Below are positions 16,946 to 24,551 of a DNA stretch of 64,000 nt, piece after piece. The translations under genes and the position numbers were made by a program. Source of the stretch: Solirubrobacteraceae bacterium. GTDB lineage: Bacteria > Actinomycetota > Thermoleophilia > Solirubrobacterales > Solirubrobacteraceae. The stretch lies in NCBI GenBank assembly GCA_023230855.1, contig JALNWQ010000009.1:1-64000 (forward strand). The letters are read 5' to 3'. The first letter of the stretch is position 1. Each line of letters starts with the position of its first letter. The notes under the pieces are model-generated. The model saw only the letters and a program-made list of their open reading frames with translations, was not told the origin of the DNA and did no database searches.

Positions 16946-16949
16946 TCCG
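16934..16949. promoter_or_regulatory. probable TetR operator (16-bp perfect palindrome)
   Basis: CGGAATGGCCATTCCG is a perfect palindrome that covers the tetR start codon and abuts the shared divergent promoter. Its size and place fit a TetR-family operator. Confidence 0.6.
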
Positions 16950-16962
16950 CTAGTCTAGCCAC
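16949..16962. promoter_or_regulatory. overlapping divergent -10 boxes (tetR/ilvD)
   Basis: GCTAGTCTAGC (16949-16959) is a symmetric dyad that contains TAGTCT for ilvD (16951-16956, plus strand) and TAGACT for tetR (16957-16952, minus strand). Each box lies 6 nt from its start codon. The two initiating A residues (16945 and 16963) are exactly 9 nt from the dyad centre. Confidence 0.65.
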
Positions 16963-18873
16963 ATGCCCCCCCTCAGGTCCCGGACCGTCACCCACGGGCG
17001 CAACATGGCGGGCGCCCGGTCGCTCATGCGCGCGTCGGGCGTCCCCGGCGCCGACATCGGCCGCAAGCCGATCATCGCGGTGGCGAACTCGTACACGCAG
17101 TTCGTCCCCGGTCACACGCACCTCAAGCCGGTCGGCGAGATCGTGTCCGACGCGATCACCGCCGCCGGCGGGATCGCCCGCGAGTTCAACACGATCGCCG
17201 TCGACGACGGGATCGCGATGGGCCACGGCGGGATGCTCTACTCGCTCCCCTCGCGCGACCTCATCGCCGACAGCGTCGAGTACATGGTCAACGCGCACTG
17301 CGCCGACGCGCTCGTCTGCATCAGCAACTGCGACAAGATCACCCCGGGGATGCTCAACGCGTCGCTGCGGCTGAACGTCCCGACGGTGTTCGTGTCGGGC
17401 GGGCCGATGGAGGGCGGCACCGCGACGCTCGTCGACGGGACCGTCCGCAAGGGCCTCAACCTCGTCACCGCGATCGCCGAGGCGGTCGCCGACGACGTGT
17501 CCGACGAGGACATCGCGATCATCGAGGAGCACGCCTGCCCCACCTGCGGGTCGTGCTCGGGCATGTTCACCGCCAACTCGATGAACTGCCTCACCGAGGC
17601 GCTCGGCCTGGCGCTGCCCGGCAACGGCTCGACGCTCGCCACCCACACCGCCCGCAAGGCGCTCTACGAGGACGCCGGCCGGACGGCCGTCGAGCTCTGC
17701 GCCCGGTACTACGACGGCGACGACGCCTCCGTCCTGCCGCGGTCGATCGCCACCCGCGAGGCGTTCGAGAACGCGATGACGCTCGACATCGCCATGGGCG
17801 GGTCGACGAACACCGTGCTCCACCTGCTCGCGGCGGCGCAGGAGGCCGAGCTCGACTTCACGATGCAGGACATCGACGCGCTGTCGCGGCGCGTGCCGTG
17901 CCTCTGCAAGGTCGCGCCGAACGGCGTGTACCTCATGGAGGACGTGCACCGCGCGGGCGGCATCCCGGCGATCCTCGGGGAGCTGCACCGCGGCGGGCTG
18001 CTGCACGACGACGTGCCCACCGTCCACGCGCCGTCGCTCAAGGCGTTCCTCGAGGAGTGGGACATCCGTGGCCCGCGGCCCAGCGAGCGCGCCAGCGACC
18101 TCTTCCACGCCGCGCCCGGGTGCCGGCGATCCGCCGAGGCGTTCTCGCAGTCGGAGCGGTGGGAGTCGCTGGACGTCGACGCCGCCGACGGCTGCATCCA
18201 CGACATCGAGCACGCCTACTCGACCGACGGCGGCCTGGCGATCCTCTACGGCAACCTCGCCGAGCGCGGGTGCGTCGTGAAGACCGCCGGCGTCGACGAG
18301 TCGATCCTCACGTTCTCGGGCCCCGCCGTCGTCGTGGAGTCGCAGGAGGACGCCGTCGACGCGATCCTGTCGGACCGGGTGCAGGAGGGCGACGTCGTCG
18401 TCATCCGCTACGAGGGCCCGCGCGGCGGCCCCGGGATGCAGGAGATGCTCTACCCGACGTCGTACCTCAAGGGTCGCGGCCTCGGCGCGGCGTGCGCGCT
18501 CATCACCGACGGGCGGTTCTCGGGCGGCACGTCCGGCCTGTCGATCGGCCACGTCTCTCCCGAGGCGGCGTCCGGCGGGACGATCGCCCTCGTCGAGCCC
18601 GGCGACACGATCGCGATCGACATCCCGAGCCGCCGGATCGAGCTGCAGGTGCCCGACGACGAGCTCGCCGCGCGCCGCGCCGCGCTCGAGTCGTCGACCG
18701 GATACCGCCCCGCCGACCGCGATCGCGTCGTCTCCCCCGCCCTGCGCGCCTACGCCGCGATGGCGACGTCGGCCGACACCGGCGCGGTGCGGGACGTCGA
18801 CGCGGTCGAGCGCGCGGTCGACGCCGTCGCCGCGTCGGCGGTCCGCGCCGGGGTGACCGTCGCCGGGGACTGA
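16963..18873 (+). CDS. ilvD: Dihydroxy-acid dehydratase
   Basis: This 636-aa IlvD converts 2,3-dihydroxy-3-methyl acids to 2-keto acids in valine, isoleucine and pantothenate synthesis. Visible features are the Mg/substrate motif VDDGIAMGHGGM, cluster cysteines in SNCDKITPGM (C123) and CPTCGSCSGMF (about residues 191-201), MGGSTNTVLHL, and the C-terminal TDGRFSGGTSGLSIGHVSPEA. Length and motifs fit the bacterial [4Fe-4S] form. The start is leaderless-like (TAGTCT 6 nt upstream) and shares its promoter with a divergent TetR regulator. No other ilv gene lies nearby. Confidence 0.96.
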   Translation: MPPLRSRTVTHGRNMAGARSLMRASGVPGADIGRKPIIAVANSYTQFVPGHTHLKPVGEIVSDAITAAGGIAREFNTIAVDDGIAMGHGGMLYSLPSRDLIADSVEYMVNAHCADALVCISNCDKITPGMLNASLRLNVPTVFVSGGPMEGGTATLVDGTVRKGLNLVTAIAEAVADDVSDEDIAIIEEHACPTCGSCSGMFTANSMNCLTEALGLALPGNGSTLATHTARKALYEDAGRTAVELCARYYDGDDASVLPRSIATREAFENAMTLDIAMGGSTNTVLHLLAAAQEAELDFTMQDIDALSRRVPCLCKVAPNGVYLMEDVHRAGGIPAILGELHRGGLLHDDVPTVHAPSLKAFLEEWDIRGPRPSERASDLFHAAPGCRRSAEAFSQSERWESLDVDAADGCIHDIEHAYSTDGGLAILYGNLAERGCVVKTAGVDESILTFSGPAVVVESQEDAVDAILSDRVQEGDVVVIRYEGPRGGPGMQEMLYPTSYLKGRGLGAACALITDGRFSGGTSGLSIGHVSPEAASGGTIALVEPGDTIAIDIPSRRIELQVPDDELAARRAALESSTGYRPADRDRVVSPALRAYAAMATSADTGAVRDVDAVERAVDAVAASAVRAGVTVAGD

Positions 18874-19161
18874 GGGCGCGACGGCCGATGGTCGGGTGGC
18901 ACCGGCGGGCGGCGGGGACTGACGGGGGCCGGCGGCGGGGCGGGCCCGATGGCGAGCGGGCGGCGGGCGGGGGCCGACTCGACCGGCGTCGGGCCGTCGG
19001 AGCCCTGAGACCAGGGCCGTGGGCCGTGGGCCGTGGGCCGTGGGCCGGATCGTGCTCGCGTGGGTGGGTCGGATCCGGCCCGTGCGCACCCGGGGCGTGG
19101 CCGTTTCGACCTGGGCCGGATCGTTCGCGCCCTGGCGGGTCGGATCCGGCCCACACCGCCC
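18874..19161. repeat. intergenic tandem repeats between ilvD and thioesterase gene
   Basis: This convergent gap holds four copies of the heptamer GGGCCGT (about 19014-19041) followed by a duplicated stem-loop unit of 71-bp period. In copy 1 GGGCCGGATC (19042-19051) pairs with GATCCGGCCC (19072-19081); in copy 2 the same arms lie at 19113-19122 and 19143-19152. Each has a perfect 10-bp stem and a 20-nt loop. The pair may act as a double bidirectional terminator or be a remnant of a mobile repeat. Confidence 0.65.
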
Positions 19162-19596
19162 TCAACCCGCGGGCTTCGCCGGCCCGACCTGCTGGACGAC
19201 CGACCCGCGGGCGACGAGTCGCCCGTCGGGCTCGGTGACGGCGACCTCGCTGAAGACGACCGAGCGACCCCGACGCACGACGGTCGCGACGGCGCGCAGG
19301 TCCTTGCCGCGCGCCGCGGCGAGGTAGTTGACGTTCATCGAGATCGTCGATCCCTCGAGCGACTCGGGAATCGCGTCATCGGCCCATGTCGCCGCCATGC
19401 CCGCGGTGTCGATGAGCGATGCGACCGCACCCCCGTGGACGACGTCGGCCAGCGTCGTGTTGGCGGCGTCGTAGGCCATCGACAGCTCGGCACGGTCCCG
19501 CTCCAGGCTCTCGAGCCGGATGCCGAGCCGGTTCGGCAGTGGCGAGGCGGGCAGGAACTCGCGCATGATCTGGAGACGGGTCTGTGGCGTGGTCAT
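19162..19596 (-). CDS. PaaI-type hotdog thioesterase
   Basis: This 144-aa protein has the hotdog thioesterase signature DVVHGGAVASLIDTAGMAA, with the PaaI-like HGG and Asp placement, and a second strand block MNVNYLAAARGKDLRAVATVVRRGRSVVFSEVAV. It should hydrolyse a small acyl- or aryl-CoA. The ATG at 19596 is preferred over an upstream start at 19632 because a 19-bp operator lies 34 nt upstream, at the same distance as the identical operator in front of the adjacent XRE regulator gene. The product is probably controlled by that regulator. Confidence 0.85.
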   Translation of the reverse strand: MTTPQTRLQIMREFLPASPLPNRLGIRLESLERDRAELSMAYDAANTTLADVVHGGAVASLIDTAGMAATWADDAIPESLEGSTISMNVNYLAAARGKDLRAVATVVRRGRSVVFSEVAVTEPDGRLVARGSVVQQVGPAKPAG

Positions 19597-19629
19597 GTCC
19601 GCAGCGTGCCGCGGCAAGGGCGTGACGTC

Positions 19630-19648
19630 CACGACCTGCGGGGTTGTG
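19630..19648. promoter_or_regulatory. probable XRE regulator operator upstream of thioesterase
   Basis: CACGACC-N5-GGTTGTG, a 19-bp dyad with one mismatched base pair, begins 34 nt upstream of the thioesterase ATG. It matches the perfect dyad 34 nt upstream of the regulator gene (20725-20743), including the TGCGG spacer. Confidence 0.6.
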
Positions 19649-19755
19649 AAGGTGGTGCGGTGGACGGTGGCCCTCGAGCAATCGGGGCGTCGTTCACCCG
19701 CCTCATCCGGGCCAACGGCTCCCGGTGGGGCCGGGCCGGTGACGAAGGAGGGCTG

Positions 19756-20691
19756 TCAGTCGCCCGGGTCGAGCGCGGCGAGCCGCCGGGCGGTTTCGGC
19801 GTCACCCGGAAAGAACGTCTCGATCGCCAGCTCGGCGACGGTGACGTCCTGCGGGGTGCCGAACACGGTGGTCGTGCTCAGCAGGCGCAGCTCCGCGTCG
19901 CCGTGACGCAAGACCAGGGGGACGACGACCGCCTGGCGGTGAGGCGGGCGCTCGTACGCCTCGCGCCGCCCGTCGACGCCGTCGGGTCCTCCGCCTCGCC
20001 CGGGTCCGCCGCCTCCGCCCGGTCGTCCGCCGCGCCCGCTCGCCCGATCCCGCCCGCGGCCGCCGGCACCCGCCGCCGCGTCCTCACCGATGTCCGGGCA
20101 GAGCTCGCGTAGCTCGGCCACCAGCACTGCGATGTCCGCGTCGCCGGAGGTCTCGACCGAGCGGGCCAGTCGCCCGACAAGGTGGTCACGCCACTCGGCG
20201 AGATTGACGATCCGCGGTGCCAGCCCGTCGGGATGGAGGCTCAACCGCAGGACGTTCACCGGCGGCTCCAGCAGCTCCGGTGCGACCCCGTCGATCAGCG
20301 GGGCCAGCGAGGGATTGGCGGCGACGAGCTCCCAGCGCCGGTCGATGACGAGCGCCGGGTTGGGGCGGTGCGCCTTCAGCACGTGCTCGATCGCCTCGTG
20401 CACCGCCGCCATCGGCGGGGCGTCGAGCTCGCTCTCGGCGTAGGCGGGCGCGTAGCCCCCGGCGAGCAGCAATCGGTTGCGCTCCCGCAGCGGCACGTCG
20501 AGGTGCTCGCTCAGGTGCAGGATCATCCGCGGGGTGGGCCGGGACCGGCCGGTCTCGACCGCGCTGAGGTGCCGGGCCGACACGACCCCGCGCGCATCGA
20601 GCTCGAGCTGGCTCAACCGCCGACGCTCGCGCCACTCCCGCAGCAGGGCCCCGACGCCGTCGCGACGGTCCGGCAGGTCCACCGTGCTCAT
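19756..20691 (-). CDS. XRE/MmyB-like (MLTR) transcriptional regulator
   Basis: The 311-aa protein has an N-terminal HTH (about residues 12-72: LREWRERRRLSQLELDARGVVSARHLSAVETGRSRPTPRMILHLSEHL) and a C-terminal MmyB-like ligand-binding domain (EHVLKAHRPNPALVIDRRWELVAANPSL; RQAVVVPLVLRHGDAELRLLST). Related ligand domains bind fatty-acid-like ligands, which would suit a neighbouring thioesterase gene. A Gly/Arg-rich low-complexity insert of about 30 residues (coding about 19976-20075) interrupts the ligand domain. The ATG is 6 nt from a TAGGAT -10 box (20698-20703), so the mRNA is probably leaderless. A perfect operator dyad 34 nt upstream points to autoregulation. Confidence 0.85.
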   Translation of the reverse strand: MSTVDLPDRRDGVGALLREWRERRRLSQLELDARGVVSARHLSAVETGRSRPTPRMILHLSEHLDVPLRERNRLLLAGGYAPAYAESELDAPPMAAVHEAIEHVLKAHRPNPALVIDRRWELVAANPSLAPLIDGVAPELLEPPVNVLRLSLHPDGLAPRIVNLAEWRDHLVGRLARSVETSGDADIAVLVAELRELCPDIGEDAAAGAGGRGRDRASGRGGRPGGGGGPGRGGGPDGVDGRREAYERPPHRQAVVVPLVLRHGDAELRLLSTTTVFGTPQDVTVAELAIETFFPGDAETARRLAALDPGD

Positions 20692-20724
20692 GCCGCGATC
20701 CTAGGCCCGGCGCCGCCGGGGATC

Positions 20725-20743
20725 CACGACCTGCGGGGTCGTG
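20725..20743. promoter_or_regulatory. probable autoregulatory operator of the XRE regulator
   Basis: CACGACC-TGCGG-GGTCGTG has perfect 7-bp arms. It lies 34 nt upstream of the regulator start and should overlap the -35 region of its leaderless promoter. Confidence 0.6.
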
Positions 20744-20800
20744 CGGGCGCGACGGTGCGCCGGGCGGGGGACGGGTCGAGGGGGGTGGGACGGTCTAGGG

Positions 20801-20920
20801 GTGCTGCGGAACCGGCGTGGGGCGTCCGCAGTTGGGCGCACCCCGGGAGCGGTCACCGGTCGTGGGCCGGGGCGTGCTGCGGAACCGGCGTGGGGCGTCC
20901 GCAGTTGGGCGCACCCCGGG
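20801..20920. repeat. 47-bp direct repeat, two copies
   Basis: An identical 47-bp unit occurs at 20801-20847 and 20874-20920 (period 73 bp). Each copy contains a TGCGGA / TCCGCA hairpin and ends in CCCCGGG; a shorter CCCGGGTCGGCGC duplication follows to about 20945. The repeats lie between the regulator promoter and the end of the SMR exporter gene, whose transcript runs into them, so a terminator role is possible. The rest of 20744-21001 shows nothing gene-like. Confidence 0.8.
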
Positions 20921-21001
20921 TCGGCGCCCCGGGTCGGCGCCCGGGCCGACCCGATGGGCCGGCCGACGAGCCGTGCGCCCGGCCGGTGCGCCCGCGACGG
21001 C

Positions 21002-21328
21002 TCAGTGCCCGGCGGAGGAGCTGAGCGCCAGGCCGACGATGCCCGCGGCGACGAGGCCGACGCTCACCAGGCGCAGGGGGGACGCCGACTCCGACAGCCA
21101 GACGATGCCGACGATCGCCGCGCCGACCGCGCCGATGCCGGTCCAGACCGCGTACCCGGTGCCGACCGGCAGATCGCGGAGCGCGCGCGACAGCAGGACC
21201 ATGCTCGCGACGACGGCGACGAGGAAGACGACCGTCTCGGGCACGCGGGTGAACCCGTCGCTGCGCTTCATCGCGATCGCCCACACGACCTCGAGGAGAC
21301 CGGCGACGATGAGGAGGAGCCACGCCAT
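21002..21328 (-). CDS. SMR-family guanidinium exporter (Gdx/SugE type)
   Basis: A 108-aa four-helix small multidrug resistance protein. It has the invariant glutamate in LLEVVWAIAMKRSDGF and the Gdx-type VGTGYAVWTGIGAVGAAIVG motif. Gdx members exchange guanidinium for protons, and the guanidine-III riboswitch directly upstream supports this substrate over multidrug transport. The ATG at 21328 follows GGAAGG, which abuts the riboswitch. I see no second SMR subunit gene, so a homodimer is expected. Confidence 0.92.
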   Translation of the reverse strand: MAWLLLIVAGLLEVVWAIAMKRSDGFTRVPETVVFLVAVVASMVLLSRALRDLPVGTGYAVWTGIGAVGAAIVGIVWLSESASPLRLVSVGLVAAGIVGLALSSSAGH

Positions 21329-21340
21329 GGGATGCCTTCC

Positions 21341-21383
21341 GCGCGACGTCGTCGGTCCGGGTACGTCGCGCCCTCTCGTCCGG
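21341..21383 (-). ncRNA. Guanidine-III riboswitch (ykkC-III)
   Basis: The minus strand starts CCGGACGAG, carries ACCCGG in the middle, and has a stem GCGCGACG / CGTCGCGC. This follows the known guanidine-III class: CCGG pairing with the internal CCGG forms the pseudoknot and P2 is the 8-bp stem. The 3' strand of P2 touches the GGAAGG ribosome site (21335-21340) of the exporter gene, which fits control of translation by guanidinium. A TACCGT -10 box at 21417-21412 lies about 30 nt upstream of the aptamer. Confidence 0.85.
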
Positions 21384-21622
21384 GGGCCCCGACCGCCGGG
21401 ACCCGCGATCGACGGTAGCACCGGGTGCGGGGCGTCCGCCCGGCGAGCGACCCCCGCCCGCCACCGTGACCACGACCGCCCGGCCCCGCCCGCCACCGTC
21501 GCGGGCCACACGGCCGCGTCCATCGGTACCGTCAGTGGTCGCTCCGTCCGCGCGCGGAGCGACCCGCGTCCGCACCACCGGTCGGACGGCCTGCACCTCC
21601 TCCCTCGGGACCGCTGATCATC

Positions 21623-23275
21623 GTGTCGAGCCAGTACGTCTTCACCATGCACCGCCTGACGAAGGTGCATCCCCCGGACAAGACCGTGTTCCGGGACCTC
21701 AGCCTGTCGTTCCTGCCCGGGGCGAAGATCGGCGTGCTCGGCTACAACGGCGCCGGCAAGTCGAGCCTGCTGCGGATCATGGCCGGGACCGACACCGAGT
21801 TCGACGGCGAGGCGACGCTCGCCCCCAACGCCACGGTCGGGATCCTCGAGCAGGAGCCGCAGCTCGACGAGTCCAAGACGGTGCACGAGAACGTCATGGT
21901 CGGCCTGGCCCCGCTCAAGGCGCTCGTCGACCGCTTCAACGAGCTGGCGGTGAACTACAGCGACGAGACCGCCGACGAGTTCGCGCGCCTGCAGGCCGAG
22001 ATCGACGCCGCGGACGCGTGGGACCTCGACGCGAAGGTCGAGTACGCGATGGACGCGCTGCGCTGCCCGCCCGGCGACTGGAGCGTCACCGACCTGTCGG
22101 GTGGCGAGAAGCGCCGCGTCGCGCTCGCCCGCCTGCTGCTGTCGGCGCCCGACCTGCTGCTGCTCGACGAGCCGACGAACCACCTCGACGCCGAGTCGGT
22201 CGCGTGGCTCGAGCGGCACCTCGAGAACTACAAGGGCACCGTCGTCGCGGTCACCCACGACCGGTACTTCCTCGACAACGTCGCCGGCTGGATCCTCGAG
22301 CTCGACCGCGGCAAGGGCATCCCGTTCGAGGGCAACTACTCCGGCTGGCTCGACGCCAAGGCCAAGCGGATGGCGCAGGAGAAGCGCACCGACGTGGCCC
22401 GCCAGCGGCGGATCAACGAGGAGCTCGACTGGGCGCGCAAGAACCCGAAGGGCCGCCAGACGAAGCAGAAGGCGCGCCTGAACAACCTCGACGAGCTCAT
22501 GAAGGAGCAGGCGGCCCAGCGCCTCGACGAGACCCGCATCACGATCCCGCCCGGACCGCGCCTGGGCGACACGGTCATCGAGGCGAAGGGCCTGTCGAAG
22601 AGCTTCGGCGACAAGCTCCTCTTCGAGGACCTGTCGTTCACGCTGCCGCCCGGCGGCATGGTCGGGATCATCGGCCCGAACGGCGCCGGCAAGTCGACGC
22701 TCTTCAAGCTCATCACGGGCCTGGAGCAGCCGGACGCCGGGACGATCAAGCTCGGCGAGACCGTCGATCTGAGCTACGTCGACCAGTCGCGCGACGCGCT
22801 CGACCCGGAGAACAACGTCTGGGAGGAGATCTCCGAGAAGCTCGACTACGTCAAGGTCGGCGACCGCGAGATGAACTCCCGCCAGTACGTCGCGTCGTTC
22901 AACTTCAAGAAGGGCGACCAGCAGAAGAAGGTCGGGTCGCTGTCGGGTGGCGAGCGCAACCGCGTGCACCTCGCGAAGCTCCTGCGCCGCGGCGGCAACG
23001 TCCTGCTGCTCGACGAGCCGACGAACGACCTGGACACCGACACGCTGCAGGCGCTCGAGGAGGGCCTGCTCGGGTTCCCCGGGTGCGCCGTGGTCATCTC
23101 GCACGATCGCTGGTTCCTCGACCGGATCGCCACGCACATCCTGGCGTTCGAGGGTGACTCGAAGGTCACGTGGTTCGAGGGCAACCTGCAGGCGTACGAG
23201 GCCTACCGCCGCGACCTGCTCGGTGACGAGGCCGACCGCCCGCACCGCCTGACCTACAAGAAGCTCGCGCGGTAG
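21623..23275 (+). CDS. ettA: Energy-dependent translational throttle protein EttA (ABC-F)
   Basis: A 550-aa soluble ABC-F ATPase with two nucleotide-binding domains: Walker A GYNGAGKSS (40-48) and GPNGAGKST, signatures LSGGEKRRVALAR and LSGGERNRVHLAK, and Walker B LLLLDEPTNHLD and VLLLDEPTNDLD. The linker ENYKGTVVAVTHDRYFLDNVAGWILELDRGKGIPFEGNYSGWLDAK and the following basic helix are typical of EttA, which sits in the ribosomal E site and gates early elongation according to ADP/ATP ratio. The length matches E. coli EttA (555 aa). The GTG start at 21623 preserves the family's MSSQYVFTM N-terminus. Confidence 0.95.
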   Translation: MSSQYVFTMHRLTKVHPPDKTVFRDLSLSFLPGAKIGVLGYNGAGKSSLLRIMAGTDTEFDGEATLAPNATVGILEQEPQLDESKTVHENVMVGLAPLKALVDRFNELAVNYSDETADEFARLQAEIDAADAWDLDAKVEYAMDALRCPPGDWSVTDLSGGEKRRVALARLLLSAPDLLLLDEPTNHLDAESVAWLERHLENYKGTVVAVTHDRYFLDNVAGWILELDRGKGIPFEGNYSGWLDAKAKRMAQEKRTDVARQRRINEELDWARKNPKGRQTKQKARLNNLDELMKEQAAQRLDETRITIPPGPRLGDTVIEAKGLSKSFGDKLLFEDLSFTLPPGGMVGIIGPNGAGKSTLFKLITGLEQPDAGTIKLGETVDLSYVDQSRDALDPENNVWEEISEKLDYVKVGDREMNSRQYVASFNFKKGDQQKKVGSLSGGERNRVHLAKLLRRGGNVLLLDEPTNDLDTDTLQALEEGLLGFPGCAVVISHDRWFLDRIATHILAFEGDSKVTWFEGNLQAYEAYRRDLLGDEADRPHRLTYKKLAR

Positions 23276-23279
23276 GGCG

Positions 23280-23297
23280 GGCCGGCGGCCGCCGGCC
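23280..23297. terminator. GC palindrome after ettA
   Basis: A perfect 18-bp palindrome (GGCCGGCGG and its complement) begins 5 nt after the ettA stop, followed by a further GC-rich dyad. It is a plausible terminator. The rest of the gap to 23474 shows no gene. Confidence 0.45.
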
Positions 23298-23486
23298 GTC
23301 GGCCGTCGGCGCCGAGGAAGGCGATCGAACGCCGTCGCCTGTGGTCGGGCGAGCGCGGACTCCAGCAGACCGTGGTCGCGGACAGCCGGACGCGATGCCA
23401 CCCACTCCGGCGGGAGTCGGGTCGCGTCCCTCGGCCCTTCGTCCACGCCCGCACGTCGGTCGCCCTGCGCGATCTACCGTCGCCGG

Positions 23487-24551
23487 GTGCTCTCCCGCGT
23501 CCGATCATCGCTCCGTCGCCTGCGACCCGGCCGTCGCCTCGTCGCGGTCCTCGCCGCCGGCCTCGTCCTGGCCGGCGCCGGGGCCGTCATCGCCGGGGCC
23601 GTGTCCCGGGACGACGACGTCGTCCGTGGCTGCGCCGCCTACCGCGACGGCGCGCTCCGGGTCATCAAGGAGGGCCAGTCGTGCCGCCGCGGCGAGTTCC
23701 GCGTCACGTGGCGCAAGCACGCCGTCCGCGGGCCGAGGGGCGCACGCGGCGCCCGCGGAGCGACCGGCCCGTCCGGCGCCCGCGGCGTCGCCGGAGAGGA
23801 CGGCGCGACCGGGCCGGCCGGGTCCGCCGGGGCGCGTGGCCCGGCCGGTGAGGACGGCGCGACCGGGCCCGCCGGTCCGCGGGGCGCGACCGGGGCCGAC
23901 GGCGCGCCCGGGTCGGACGGCGATGACGGCGCCCCCGGCCCCAAGGGCGAGCCGGGCGCGAAGGGCGAGGCCGGTGAGCAGGGCGAGCGTGGCGTCACCG
24001 GGCCCGCCGGTCCGACCGGACCCGCCGGTCCCCAGGGCGACGACGGCGCGACCGGAACGCAGGGTGCGACCGGACCGCAGGGCGAGCAGGGCCCCCGGGG
24101 CGAGCCCGGGGCGGACGGCGCGACCGGCGCGACCGGGCCCGCCGGTCCGGTGGGCCCCGCCGGACCCGCCGGCACGTCCACCCCGACCGTCCTGCGCGGC
24201 GCGGTCGCGTTCGTCGACCCCGGCCAGACGACGTCGTACGCGGGGCCGTTCGGCCTGCCCGACGCCGCCGACGACGCCGCGGACGTCGCCCAGCCGGCGC
24301 TCGTGGCCGGCACCGTCGAGGCGCTGCGGATCGACGTCGTCGCGCCCGGCCCCGGAGAGTCGGTCACCGGGACGCTCGTGAGGAACGGCACGGCGACCGA
24401 CCTGACGTGCACCGTCGCCGCGGCCGCGACGACCTGCAGCGACACCGGCGGCGTGGCGATCACGACCGGCGACCTCCTGGCGCTGCGGATCGGCAACCCC
24501 GACGGCAGCCCCCGGTACAACGTCCGCTGGGCCGCCCGGATCGTCCCGTGA
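23487..24551 (+). CDS. Collagen-like repeat protein, membrane-anchored or secreted
   Basis: This 354-aa protein has a basic N-terminus and one hydrophobic helix (about 17-40), a small region with two cysteines (CAAYRDGALRVIKEGQSC), then about 49 uninterrupted Gly-X-Y triplets (residues 82-229, rich in GATGPAG and GEDG). A C-terminal beta-rich domain of about 120 residues contains a Cys pair. Bacterial collagen-like proteins form triple helices at the surface, with the C-terminal domain as trimerisation or binding head. The GTG start is 6 nt from TACCGT (leaderless type). Its TGA overlaps the GTG of the DUF6916 gene, so a three-gene operon follows. Confidence 0.85.
   Translation: MLSRVRSSLRRLRPGRRLVAVLAAGLVLAGAGAVIAGAVSRDDDVVRGCAAYRDGALRVIKEGQSCRRGEFRVTWRKHAVRGPRGARGARGATGPSGARGVAGEDGATGPAGSAGARGPAGEDGATGPAGPRGATGADGAPGSDGDDGAPGPKGEPGAKGEAGEQGERGVTGPAGPTGPAGPQGDDGATGTQGATGPQGEQGPRGEPGADGATGATGPAGPVGPAGPAGTSTPTVLRGAVAFVDPGQTTSYAGPFGLPDAADDAADVAQPALVAGTVEALRIDVVAPGPGESVTGTLVRNGTATDLTCTVAAAATTCSDTGGVAITTGDLLALRIGNPDGSPRYNVRWAARIVP

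Noticed and set aside
19013..19050. GGGCCGT array as a possible CRISPR
   Set aside because: Units are 7 bp and contiguous with no spacers, and no cas genes are present.
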